Of a stretch of DNA of 64,000 nt, positions 42,625 through 51,203 are shown piece by piece; the first letter of the stretch is position 1; each line of letters starts with the position of its first letter. The stretch is from Pseudomonas paraglycinae. Lineage in GTDB: Bacteria > Pseudomonadota > Gammaproteobacteria > Pseudomonadales > Pseudomonadaceae. The notes under the pieces were generated by a model. That model saw nothing but the letters and a program-made list of their open reading frames with translations, made no database searches and was not told the DNA's origin. Position numbers and translations under genes: made by a program. The stretch is taken from contig NZ_BQHR01000004.1 of the NCBI RefSeq assembly GCF_021601625.1, positions 186,001 through 250,000 of the forward strand. The letters are read 5' to 3'.

Positions 42625-44199
42625 TCACCAGGCCTGCCCGCGGCGTTTGAGTTCGAGACGCCGCACGAACTCTTCCAGTACCAGCGAATACAAATCGTCC
42701 TGCAGGTAGGCGTCTTCGATGCCGGCGTCGAGGTTCGGGTTGTCGTTGACCTCGATCACCACCACCTTGTCGCCGGCCTGTTTCAGGTCAACACCGTACA
42801 AGCCGTCGCCGATCAGGTTGGCGGTCTTCACCGCCAGTTCCACCACCGCGCGCGGCGCTTCGTGAATCGCCAGCGTGCGGCATTCGCCGTTGACGTCCTG
42901 GCCCTTGGCCTTGTGGTTGTAGATCTGCCAATGGCCCTTGGACATGAAGTACTGGCAGGCGAAGATCGGTTTGCGGTTGAGCACGCCGATGCGCCAGTCG
43001 TACTCGGTGTAGAAAAACTCCTGGGCCAGCAACAGCACCGAATGTTCGAACAGCTCGGCGGTGGCCTCCAGCAAAGCCTCTTGGCTCTCAACCTTGATCA
43101 CGCCACGGGAGAAACATCCGTCGGGGATCTTCAGTACCAGCGGAAAACCGAGGCGCTCGCCGACCCGTTCGAAGTCTTCGGGTCGCTCCTTGTACAGGAT
43201 TTCCGTAGCCGGCATGCCCAGTTGATGGCTGTTGAGCAGGTCGGTGAGGTAGACCTTGTTGGTGCAGCGCAGGATCGACGTCGGGTCGTCCATCACCACC
43301 AGACCTTCGCTTTCGGCCTTCTTGGCGAAGCGATAAGTGTGGTTGTCGACGCTGGTGGTCTCGCGGATCAGCAGGCCGTCGTACTCGGCCAGCCTTGCAT
43401 AGTCCTTGCGTTCGATCAGCTCGACATCGATGCCCATGCCCTTGCCGACCCGCACAAAGTTTTCCAGTGCGCGGGCGTTGGACGGCGGCAACGCCTCCTG
43501 CGGATCGTGCAGGATCGCCAGATCATAACGCGCCACTTGCGGCGAACGCGGTACGCGCCAGATCTTGCGGCTGAAACCGTCCAGCGCATTGGCGAACTGA
43601 TCTTCCTGATCGTCACGCAACTTGTGCAAGGCACCGGACTTTATGCCTTCGATGTGCCATCCGTTAGTTCTGCGAAACTCAACTAACAGAATCGGGCACG
43701 GAAATACTTCAAACAATTGCCGGGCCAGATCCTGCAACGGCTCGATATGGGTTTTGCCGAAATAAAGTGTCAGCGTAAAACCTTCGGTATCGCTGTAAAG
43801 ATGATGACTGAGGGCTTTTTCCAGGGTTTTATCCAGGTCATCCAGCGCCAGACCGTAAAGGGATTTTCGCGTCAGTTCGCTGATGGTGCGCACCGAAGGA
43901 ATCACCTTGTGCCCGCGCGCTTCAGCCAGCAGCGAGCAGTAATAACCGTGCCCCAGATACTTGTAGCTGCGGCACAGGTTGATCACCTGCACCCGTTTTC
44001 CCGGCTCGCTGTCGGGTGGTTGTTCAAGGTATTCCTGGGCCGTCAGGATGTCTTCGCTGGGGAAATACGAGGCCCAGTCTTCCTCGCGTTCGACGATGAT
44101 CAACACTTGACTGGAAGTCCTGATCTGCGGTTTTAAATAAGTTGCCGGTGGCAAATTTTGACTGGATACTTCGCGCCAATGACCCTGTACCGCTGACAT
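42625..44199 (-). CDS. RimK-like ATP-grasp ligase with N-terminal RLAN domain
   Basis: 524 residues from the ATG at 44199. The N-terminal 200 residues match the RLAN type region that precedes some RimK-like ATP-grasp domains (VLIIVEREEDWASYFPSEDI, INLCRSYKYLGHGYYCSLLAEARGH). The C-terminal half is an ATP-grasp ligase: LVLKIPDGCFSRGVIKVES, FFYTEYDWRIGVLN, GDGLYGVDLK and VIEVNDNPNLDAGIED with metal-binding Glu/Asn. Such enzymes join amino acids or peptides to carboxyl groups. It is divergent from a GNAT-C39 fusion gene with a shared 92-base promoter region, a pairing seen in predicted peptide-modification systems. Product unknown. Confidence 0.85.
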   Translation of the reverse strand: MSAVQGHWREVSSQNLPPATYLKPQIRTSSQVLIIVEREEDWASYFPSEDILTAQEYLEQPPDSEPGKRVQVINLCRSYKYLGHGYYCSLLAEARGHKVIPSVRTISELTRKSLYGLALDDLDKTLEKALSHHLYSDTEGFTLTLYFGKTHIEPLQDLARQLFEVFPCPILLVEFRRTNGWHIEGIKSGALHKLRDDQEDQFANALDGFSRKIWRVPRSPQVARYDLAILHDPQEALPPSNARALENFVRVGKGMGIDVELIERKDYARLAEYDGLLIRETTSVDNHTYRFAKKAESEGLVVMDDPTSILRCTNKVYLTDLLNSHQLGMPATEILYKERPEDFERVGERLGFPLVLKIPDGCFSRGVIKVESQEALLEATAELFEHSVLLLAQEFFYTEYDWRIGVLNRKPIFACQYFMSKGHWQIYNHKAKGQDVNGECRTLAIHEAPRAVVELAVKTANLIGDGLYGVDLKQAGDKVVVIEVNDNPNLDAGIEDAYLQDDLYSLVLEEFVRRLELKRRGQAW

Positions 44200-44291
44200 A
44201 GAAATTGATCCGTTGGAGAACAAGACCTTTTCTATTAAGCACGAAGTTTTTCGAAAGTCCCGTTTCGTTACGCAACTTTTACGGTGGTCAT

Positions 44292-45395
44292 ATGAATGCT
44301 GTTTTTCGCCTGGCGGTGGTTGAAGATTTGCCAGCGTTGCTCACGCTGGAGATGCACTGTTTCACCACGGATCGGCTCACCCGCCGCAGTTTCCAATGGA
44401 TGATCACCCGGGCCAACGGGCAATTGTGGGTGGCCGAACGTGAGGGCCAACTCGCCGGTTATGCGTTGGTGCTGTTTCATCGCGGCACCTCGCTGGCCCG
44501 ACTGTATTCCATTGCGATTGCCCCCGAGGCGCGCGGCGGCGGTCTGGGCAAGCAATTGCTGCAACGGATCGAGACCTGTGCGCTCGATCACGACTGCGCC
44601 TACCTGCGGCTGGAAGTGCGCACCGACAACCCCACCGCCATCGCCCTGTACGAGCGCAACGGTTACCGACGCTTTGCCTTGATCCATGACTACTACGAGG
44701 ATCACGCCGACGCACTGCGTCTGGAGAAACGCATTCTCCAGCACCGCGACTCACGCAACATCAAGGTCCCCTATTACCGACAAACTACCGACTTCACCTG
44801 CGGCCCGGCCTGCCTGCTGATGGCCATGGGTGCGTTGCAGGCCGATCATTTGCTGGAGCGGCGCGAGGAATTGCAGTTGTGGCGCGAGGCAACCACGGTG
44901 TTCATGACGGCTGGCCATGGCGGTTGCAGCCCGCAAGGTCTGGCACTGGCAGCCTGGCGCCGGGGTTTCAAAGTGCGCTTGCAACTGAGCATGAGCGGGC
45001 CGCTGTTTCTCGATGGCGTGCGCGATGCGCATAAAAAAGACGTCATGCGCCTGGTCCATGACGAGTTCATGGCGCAACTGAACGACACAGACGTCGATCA
45101 GGTCATTGGCGTAACGCTGGACTTGCCCGCATTGCTGACCAACGGCGGTCAGCCCCTGGTGCTGATCAGCAGCTATCGCCTGACCCGGTCCAAATCGCCG
45201 CACTGGGTGATCGTCACCGACTGCGATGAAGACTTCGTCTACCTGCACGACCCGGATGTCGATCACAGCCAGCATCGTCAGCCCATGGACTGCCAGCACG
45301 TGCCGGTCAGCCATGGGGAGTTCGAGAAGATGTGCCGCTTCGGTCGTGGCAAGTTGCGGGCAGCGGTGGTGCTTTACGCCCGCTCGCCCGCATGA
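44292..45395 (+). CDS. GNAT acetyltransferase fused to a C39-like peptidase
   Basis: 367 residues, two domains. Residues 1-155 are a RimI-type GNAT (LYSIAIAPEARGGGLGKQLL acetyl-CoA loop, NPTAIALYERNGY). Residues 160-365 are a C39-like cysteine peptidase/DUF3335 type: Cys in QTTDFTCGPACLLMAMGAL, His in KSPHWVIVTDCDEDFVYLHDPDV and the following Asp. The start at 44292 is at the family start, with GGTGG upstream. The neighbouring ATP-grasp ligase could build a bond that this protein trims or caps; this is inference from domain logic. Confidence 0.87.
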   Translation: MNAVFRLAVVEDLPALLTLEMHCFTTDRLTRRSFQWMITRANGQLWVAEREGQLAGYALVLFHRGTSLARLYSIAIAPEARGGGLGKQLLQRIETCALDHDCAYLRLEVRTDNPTAIALYERNGYRRFALIHDYYEDHADALRLEKRILQHRDSRNIKVPYYRQTTDFTCGPACLLMAMGALQADHLLERREELQLWREATTVFMTAGHGGCSPQGLALAAWRRGFKVRLQLSMSGPLFLDGVRDAHKKDVMRLVHDEFMAQLNDTDVDQVIGVTLDLPALLTNGGQPLVLISSYRLTRSKSPHWVIVTDCDEDFVYLHDPDVDHSQHRQPMDCQHVPVSHGEFEKMCRFGRGKLRAAVVLYARSPA

Positions 45396-45400
45396 CGCAT

Positions 45401-46546
45401 TTATTTGAGTCCGACCTTGTACAGCGAACCATCGGACTCATCGGTCAGCACATACAGGTAACCGTCCGGCCCTTGGCGCACATCACGGATCCGCTGCTTC
45501 AGTTCGCCCAGCAAGCGTTCCTCATGCACCACCTTGTCGCCGTCGAACTGCAAACGGATCAGCTCCTGCGTCACCAGCGCACCGATGAACACGTTGTGCT
45601 GCCAGGGTTTGAAGCGATCGGCATCGTAGAAGGCCATGCCGGTGACGCCCGGGGATTTTTCCCAGACATGGTGCGGCCCTACCGTGCCTTCTGCGGTTTT
45701 GCCCTTGGCTTCCGGGATCGGTTGCATGGAATAGTTGATGCCGTGGGTCGCCAGCGGCCAGCCGTAATTCTTGCCGCGCTCGATGATGTTCACCTCGTCG
45801 CCGCCGCGCGGGCCGTGCTCGTTTTCCCACAGGGTTCCGGTCCACGGATTGAGCGCGGCGCCCTGGGGATTGCGGTGGCCGTAAGACCAGATCTCCGGGC
45901 GCACGCCGGACTGGCCGACAAAGGGGTTGTCATCAGGCACCTTGCCGTCGGGGTAGATCCGCACAACCTTGCCTTGCAGCTTGTCCAGGTCCTGCGCGGT
46001 CGGGCGGTCGTTGTTTTCGCCCAGGGTAATGAACAGGTAACCGTCGCGGTCGAACACCAGTCGCGAGCCGAAGTGGTTGCCGACCGACAGTTTCGGTTCC
46101 TGACGGAAAATCACGTTGAAGTCCTTCAGGGTTTTCAGGTCATCCGACAGGCGCCCGCGCCCCACCGCCGTCCCAGCCTTGTCACCCGCACCGCCGCCCT
46201 CGGCGTAGGACAGGTACACGAGGCGATCCTGTTTGAAATCCGGTGACAGCACTACGTCGAGCAATCCGCCCTGCCCTTTGGCCCAGACGTCCGGCACACC
46301 GGTGATCGGCGCGGACAGTTTGCCGTCAGCGCCTACCACACGCAGGTTACCGGGCCGCTCAGTCACCAGCATGCCCTGACGATCCGGCAGGAACGCCAAG
46401 GCCCATGGGTGCTCGAGCCCTTGGGTAATCGTTGTGACCTCGAGGGTGCCCTGCTCGCTTTGCAGCTCTTTGGGAGCGGCAGCGAACGCCGGGCTAGTGA
46501 TCAGTGCACTGGCACACAGGCCGGCCAGAAGTGTTTTACGCAACAT
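45401..46546 (-). CDS. PQQ-dependent soluble aldose sugar dehydrogenase (YliI-like)
   Basis: 381 residues with signal peptide (LLAGLCASALITSPAFAAAP) and the six-bladed propeller of the soluble PQQ dehydrogenase family: LEHPWALAFLPDRQGMLVTE, KQDRLVYLSYAEGG, GNHFGSRLVFDRDGYLFITLG, EIWSYGHRNPQGAALNPWTG, HGPRGGDEVN and GKNYGWPLATHG. It oxidises aldoses to lactones in the periplasm using PQQ and calcium. AAAAGGA is seven bases before the ATG at 46546. Confidence 0.92.
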   Translation of the reverse strand: MLRKTLLAGLCASALITSPAFAAAPKELQSEQGTLEVTTITQGLEHPWALAFLPDRQGMLVTERPGNLRVVGADGKLSAPITGVPDVWAKGQGGLLDVVLSPDFKQDRLVYLSYAEGGGAGDKAGTAVGRGRLSDDLKTLKDFNVIFRQEPKLSVGNHFGSRLVFDRDGYLFITLGENNDRPTAQDLDKLQGKVVRIYPDGKVPDDNPFVGQSGVRPEIWSYGHRNPQGAALNPWTGTLWENEHGPRGGDEVNIIERGKNYGWPLATHGINYSMQPIPEAKGKTAEGTVGPHHVWEKSPGVTGMAFYDADRFKPWQHNVFIGALVTQELIRLQFDGDKVVHEERLLGELKQRIRDVRQGPDGYLYVLTDESDGSLYKVGLK

Positions 46547-46596
46547 GCACGATTCCTTTTGTTCGTGTGAAGGGCTGACAGAAGCGGTTCTGCCAT

Positions 46597-46938
46597 TCAA
46601 CGGTTGCTCCCGCTGTCACGGGCTGGAGGATTGGGGATGAAGGTGGGTGGCGTGCTCGGGACGGAGCGCAGCGGCTGGCCATTGCCGATGCCGCGGTTTT
46701 CCAGGGTCGGCGGGCGTGGTACGGGCACCGTGTTCGGCCCGCGAACAGGCGGAGCGCTGGGCTGGGTGCCCTGCATGCTGTTGGGGTTGGCCCGGCGGAT
46801 CGGGCTGTTGTAGGGGTTGTTGCTGTTGCCGGTCGGACTTTGCGCCAGCAACAACGGTGAATGCGTGATTGCGCCCTCTGCGTGAACCAGACCACCAGTG
46901 AGGGCGAGCAATGCAATGCCAAGCAGGAAACGGTTCAT
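46597..46938 (-). CDS. small exported Pro/Asn-rich protein
   Basis: 113 residues with a signal peptide (MNRFLLGIALLALTGGLVHA) and a low-complexity mature part rich in Pro, Asn, Ser and Arg (GNSNNPYNSPIRRANPNSM, PVPRPPTLENRGIGNGQPLR). It is probably disordered in the periplasm. AGAGG precedes the ATG at 46938. It lies 50 bases upstream of the sugar dehydrogenase on the same strand and may be co-transcribed. I do not recognise it. Confidence 0.7.
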   Translation of the reverse strand: MNRFLLGIALLALTGGLVHAEGAITHSPLLLAQSPTGNSNNPYNSPIRRANPNSMQGTQPSAPPVRGPNTVPVPRPPTLENRGIGNGQPLRSVPSTPPTFIPNPPARDSGSNR

Positions 46939-47132
46939 GAACGGCCTCTTTCGATGCACGTGGATTAGAGCCTTCGAGTCCACGCTACGCCCAGGGTTCG
47001 GATTTGTTAACCCGTCACCGCTAAACAAGATGTAACACGGCTTGACCTGCCGTTTACCGCCGCACCCTGCAAACAACGGAAACTTTTACGCAGGGCCACG
47101 GGTCACCCGAACATCACTCGGAGAACAGCACC

Positions 47133-47993
47133 ATGGCTCGGGCAATCTGGAAAGGCGCAATCAGTTTCGGTCTGGTGCACATCCCCGTTGCGCTGGTTTC
47201 GGCGACCTCGTCCCAAGGCGTCGATTTCGACTGGCTCGACAGCCGCAGCATGGACCCGGTCGGCTATAAACGGGTCAACAAGGTCACCGGCAAGGAAGTC
47301 ACCAAGGAGCACATCGTCAAAGGCGTGCAGTTCGAAAAAGGCCGCTATGTGGTGCTCAGCGAGGAAGAGATCCGTTCGGCACACCCGGTTTCGACCCAGA
47401 CCATCGACATCTTCGCCTTCGTCGACAGCGAGCAAATTCCGTTGCAGAACATCGACACGCCCTATTACCTGGCCCCGGACAAGCGCGGTGGCAAGGTCTA
47501 CGCCCTTCTGCGTGAAACCCTGAGCAAAACCCAAAAGGTCGCCCTCGCCCGTGTGGTTTTACACACGCGTCAGTATCTGGCCGCGTTGATGCCCCTGGAG
47601 TCGGCATTGGTGCTGGTGAAACTGCGCTGGCCTCAGGAAGTGCGCAGCCTTGATGAACTGGCACTGGGCAGCGAAGTGACCAAACCGCAGTTGGCCAAGG
47701 GTGAACTGGACATGGCCAAGCGGCTGGTGGAAGACATGACGGCAGACTGGACGCCCGAGGACTACAACGACGAGTTCGAAAACAAGATCATGGCGCTGGT
47801 GGACAAAAAGGCCCATGAAGGCAAGATCGAAGACGTTGAAACCGTTTCCGGTGAGGAAGAGCGCAAATCGGCCGATGTTATCGACCTGACCGAACTGCTC
47901 AAGCGCAGCCTCGGCGGGAAAGCCCCGGCCAAACCGGCGAAGAAGACCGCCAGCAAGGCAACACCAGCGAAGAAGACCAAAAGAGCGTCGTGA
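47133..47993 (+). CDS. ku: DNA end-binding protein Ku
   Basis: 286 residues matching bacterial Ku: MARAIWKGAISFGLVHIPVALVSA, SRSMDPVGYKRVNKVTGKEV, FEKGRYVVLSEEEI and YYLAPDKRGGKVYALLRE. The C-terminus is a Lys/Ala-rich tail (KAPAKPAKKTASKATPAKKT) that in other Ku proteins helps DNA sliding and ligase recruitment. Ku holds broken ends for joining by LigD; ligD is not in this window. GGAG precedes the start. A hairpin terminator follows. Confidence 0.95.
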   Translation: MARAIWKGAISFGLVHIPVALVSATSSQGVDFDWLDSRSMDPVGYKRVNKVTGKEVTKEHIVKGVQFEKGRYVVLSEEEIRSAHPVSTQTIDIFAFVDSEQIPLQNIDTPYYLAPDKRGGKVYALLRETLSKTQKVALARVVLHTRQYLAALMPLESALVLVKLRWPQEVRSLDELALGSEVTKPQLAKGELDMAKRLVEDMTADWTPEDYNDEFENKIMALVDKKAHEGKIEDVETVSGEEERKSADVIDLTELLKRSLGGKAPAKPAKKTASKATPAKKTKRAS

Positions 47994-48000
47994 AAATGAA

Positions 48001-48032
48001 ATCGGGCGACTGCCTTTCAACAGTCGCCCGAT
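48001..48032. terminator. bidirectional terminator between ku and lpxO
   Basis: Perfect 12-base stem ATCGGGCGACTG / CAGTCGCCCGAT with an eight-base loop between convergent genes. The minus-strand side is followed by TTCATTTTC; the plus side lacks a T run. Confidence 0.75.
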
Positions 48033-48035
48033 GCG

Positions 48036-48947
48036 TCAGATCAGAATAAAGATCGCCAGCAGTCCGCCGAAGATCGCCCACTTTTCCATGTAATAGAGCT
48101 TGCGATTGCGCTTCTTCAGCTCTTTGCCGCGCAGTCGAATCTTGTAGATTTTGGTAAACAATCGGTTGATGCCACCGGTGCGGTCACCCGCGTCGTTCGG
48201 TGCACCGGCCGCCGACATCACGGTACGGCTGAACCAGCCGTTGAACGCCGCTGCCCAGCGATACTTCATCGGACGTTCGACGTCACAAAACAGAATGATG
48301 CGATTCTGGTCGGTGGTGTTTTCTGCGTAATGAATGAAGGTCTCATCGAACATCACCGCTTCGCCATCACGCCAGTGATAGTTCTCGCCATCGACATTGA
48401 TGTAGCAACCGGCGTCGTTCGGCGTTTCCAGGCCCAGGTGATAACGGTAGGAACCGGCGTAAGGATCGCGGTGACGCACCAGTTTCGAGCCCGGCGGCAA
48501 TTCTGCAAACATCGCAGCCTTGATCGAGCCGATGCTCTGCACCAGTTCGGTAGTACGTGGGCACAGTTGCAGTGCCGACGGGTGGCTGTCGCCGTACCAC
48601 TTCAGGTAGAAACGCTTCCAGCCGGTCTTGAAGAACGAGTTGAAACCGACGTCGTCGTACTGATTCGAGCGCTTGATCTCGCCGGCGCGCAGCAGATTGC
48701 GGCCTTCCTCGCGGATTTCTTCCCAGTGGGTCTGTAACGGAGTCAGGTCGGGAAAATCCTTCGGATCGAGATACGGCGTGTTGGGCTTTTTCGAGAACAG
48801 ATAAAGGAAGCAGTTGATCGGTGCCAGAAACGAAGAGTGATCGCTAAGTTGTCGACCGAGCTTGTGGCGCACGCGACCACGCAGATGAACGTATGCAATG
48901 GAAATGACATATACAGCGGCAATGATGAGTTTCACGGAAATCGTCAC
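48036..48947 (-). CDS. lpxO: lipid A 2-hydroxylase LpxO (Fe/2-oxoglutarate aspartyl beta-hydroxylase family)
   Basis: 303 residues with N-terminal (about 4-22) and C-terminal (WAIFGGLLAIFILI) hydrophobic segments and a cytosolic catalytic domain. Iron and cosubstrate motifs are visible: LVRHRDPYAGSYRYHLGL, GEAVMFDETFIHYAENTTDQNR and LFCDVERPM. LpxO adds a hydroxyl at C2 of a secondary acyl chain in lipid A, which aids resistance to cationic peptides. It is monocistronic and convergent with ku. Confidence 0.92.
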   Translation of the reverse strand: MTISVKLIIAAVYVISIAYVHLRGRVRHKLGRQLSDHSSFLAPINCFLYLFSKKPNTPYLDPKDFPDLTPLQTHWEEIREEGRNLLRAGEIKRSNQYDDVGFNSFFKTGWKRFYLKWYGDSHPSALQLCPRTTELVQSIGSIKAAMFAELPPGSKLVRHRDPYAGSYRYHLGLETPNDAGCYINVDGENYHWRDGEAVMFDETFIHYAENTTDQNRIILFCDVERPMKYRWAAAFNGWFSRTVMSAAGAPNDAGDRTGGINRLFTKIYKIRLRGKELKKRNRKLYYMEKWAIFGGLLAIFILI

Positions 48948-49327
48948 ACGTCAGAAGTGAGCAAACTGCGCGCCTTCAGGGCTGTGGCCCAAGGTCTGTG
49001 GCAGTGGTCTGAAATCAAAAAAAACGTCCCGGTGGCGCATCCTTGAGCCCATGCCGGACAAGGCATTGGGTGAATGGATGGCATTTTAGCCACAGTTTGT
49101 AACCAATAGTGAACACTCGTCTGTGAAAAACTGTCCCGCGATCGCGCCAAACGGCAATCGGGATGTCACCGCCCTATCGTTTAAAGAGCCAGACCAGTAC
49201 AATCGCCGCCAAACTTTACGCGCCCCCCTTGGTTGATGACGGGATTGTCCCGCCTCAGCGCACTTCGACTCGGGCCAAGCGCTCCGGCTGCACCCTCGCT
49301 ACTCAGCACGCTTCGCAGGAAAAACCT
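48948..49327. other. intergenic region upstream of ybiT
   Basis: 380 bases between divergent lpxO and ybiT without a recognisable gene. An open frame continuous with ybiT exists from 49163 but shows no family resemblance. TACAAT at 49198-49203 could be a -10 box; no matching -35 is clear. Confidence 0.45.
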
Positions 49328-50914
49328 TTGATTTCTACAGCTAACATCACCATGCAGTTCGGCGCCAAGCCGCTGTTTGAAAACGTTTCGGTCAAATTCA
49401 ACGGCGGCAACCGCTACGGCCTGATCGGCGCCAACGGTTGCGGCAAGTCGACCTTCATGAAAATCCTCGGCGGCGACCTCGAGCCGTCCGGTGGCCAGGT
49501 CATGCTGGAGCCGAACATTCGCCTGGGTAAATTGCGCCAGGATCAGTTCGCCTACGAAGAATTCACCGTGATCGACACCGTGATCATGGGTCACGAGGAG
49601 CTGTGGAAGGTCAAGGCCGAGCGCGACCGCATCTACTCGCTGCCGGAAATGAGCGAAGAAGACGGCATGGCCGTGGCCGAGCTGGAAACCGAGTTCGCCG
49701 AAATGGACGGCTACACCGCCGAATCCCGCGCCGGTGAACTGCTGCTGGGTCTGGGCATTCCGCTGGAACAGCATTTCGGCCCGATGACCGAAGTCGCGCC
49801 GGGCTGGAAGCTGCGTGTTCTGCTGGCCCAGGCACTGTTCTCCGATCCTGAAGTGCTGCTGCTCGACGAACCGACCAACCACCTGGACATCAACACCATC
49901 CGCTGGCTGGAAACGATTTTGACGGCGCGTAACAGCACCATGATCATCATTTCCCACGACCGTCACTTCCTGAACAGCGTCTGCACCCACATGGCCGACC
50001 TGGACTACGGCGAGCTGCGTCTGTTCCCGGGCAACTACGACGAGTACATGACCGCGGCGACCCAGTCCCGCGAGCAACTGCTGTCGGACAACGCCAAGAA
50101 GAAAGCCCAGATCGCCGAACTGCAAACGTTCGTCAGCCGCTTCTCGGCCAACGCCTCGAAAGCCAAGCAGGCCACTTCCCGTGCCAAGCAGATCGACAAG
50201 ATCCAGCTGGCCGAAGTCAAGCCATCGAGCCGCGTGAGCCCGTTCATCCGTTTCGAACAGACCAAGAAGCTGCACCGCCAGGCCGTGACCATCGAGCAGA
50301 TGTCCAAGGGCTTCGACGGCAAGACCCTGTTCAAGAACTTCAGCTTCACCGTTGAAGCCGGCGAGCGCGTAGCGATCATCGGCCCGAACGGCATCGGCAA
50401 GACCACTCTGCTGCGCACGCTGATGGGCGAACTGAACCCGGACGCAGGCACGGTGAAGTGGACTGAAAGCGCGGAGCTGGGCTACTACGCTCAGGACCAC
50501 GCCCACGACTTCGAAGACGACGTCAGCCTGTTCGACTGGATGGGTCAGTGGACTCAGGGCGAGCAAGTGATCCGTGGCACCCTCGGTCGCATGCTGTTCT
50601 CCAACGACGAGATCCTCAAGTCGGTGAAGGTGATTTCCGGTGGTGAGCAAGGTCGCATGCTGTTCGGCAAGCTGATCCTGCAAAAGCCGAACGTACTGGT
50701 AATGGACGAACCGACCAACCACCTGGACATGGAATCGATCGAGGCGCTGAACCTGGCGCTGGAAAACTACCCGGGCACGCTGATCTTCGTCAGCCACGAC
50801 CGTGAGTTCGTATCGTCCCTGGCCACCCGCATCATCGAGCTGAGCCCGAACGGCGTGACCGACTTCAGCGGCACCTACGACGATTACCTGCGCAGCCAAG
50901 GCGTAGTGTTCTGA
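49328..50914 (+). CDS. ybiT: ABC-F ATPase YbiT
   Basis: 528 residues with two ABC domains and no membrane part: Walker [10 protein letters not shown] and GPNGIGKTT, Walker [13 protein letters not shown] and [12 protein letters not shown], and the inter-domain linker with [20 protein letters not shown]. It matches E. coli YbiT over its full length. ABC-F proteins act on the ribosome E-site. The TTG at 49328 (AGGA about eight bases upstream) is chosen, since it lines up with the YbiT start and the longer frame has no homology. A strong terminator follows. Confidence 0.93.
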   Translation: MISTANITMQFGAKPLFENVSVKFNGGNRYGLIGANGCGKSTFMKILGGDLEPSGGQVMLEPNIRLGKLRQDQFAYEEFTVIDTVIMGHEELWKVKAERDRIYSLPEMSEEDGMAVAELETEFAEMDGYTAESRAGELLLGLGIPLEQHFGPMTEVAPGWKLRVLLAQALFSDPEVLLLDEPTNHLDINTIRWLETILTARNSTMIIISHDRHFLNSVCTHMADLDYGELRLFPGNYDEYMTAATQSREQLLSDNAKKKAQIAELQTFVSRFSANASKAKQATSRAKQIDKIQLAEVKPSSRVSPFIRFEQTKKLHRQAVTIEQMSKGFDGKTLFKNFSFTVEAGERVAIIGPNGIGKTTLLRTLMGELNPDAGTVKWTESAELGYYAQDHAHDFEDDVSLFDWMGQWTQGEQVIRGTLGRMLFSNDEILKSVKVISGGEQGRMLFGKLILQKPNVLVMDEPTNHLDMESIEALNLALENYPGTLIFVSHDREFVSSLATRIIELSPNGVTDFSGTYDDYLRSQGVVF

Positions 50915-50937
50915 GTCGAATCGAGCGGTAAACAGAA

Positions 50938-50967
50938 AGCCCTGTCCTTGTGACAGGGCTTTTTTTT
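50938..50967 (+). terminator. rho-independent terminator of ybiT
   Basis: Nine-base stem AGCCCTGTC / GACAGGGCT with a five-base loop and seven T residues. Confidence 0.93.
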
Positions 50968-50976
50968 GCTCATTGC

Positions 50977-51091
50977 TGATCGTTCCCACGCTCTGCGTGG
51001 GAATGCCTCAAGGGAGGCTCCGTGTTCCAGCTCTCGAATGGGACGCAGAGCGTCCCGGGCTGCATTCCCACGCGGAGCGTGGGAACGATCA
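50977..51091. repeat. 115-bp palindromic element with 30-bp terminal inverted repeats
   Basis: Ends 50977-51006 (TGATCGTTCCCACGCTCTGC...) and 51062-51091 are inverse copies with one mismatch, and each end is itself a small palindrome (TTCCCACGC..GCGTGGGAA). The centre contains GGGACGCAGAGCGTCCC. This is a dispersed non-coding repeat of the P. fluorescens/P. syringae type. Confidence 0.88.
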
Positions 51092-51203
51092 ACATGAGGC
51101 CGTGGGTGCGTGGTGCGTGGAATCGATCGTTAGCCTGCTTTCTTTTATTTCAGCGCCACGCCATGATGCGGACTCTCCCACCGCCGCCCGCGAACGAGTT
51201 CTC

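Noticed and set aside
49181-50989. 602-codon open frame on the minus strand
   Set aside because: Antisense to ybiT across its whole length, with no recognisable domain.
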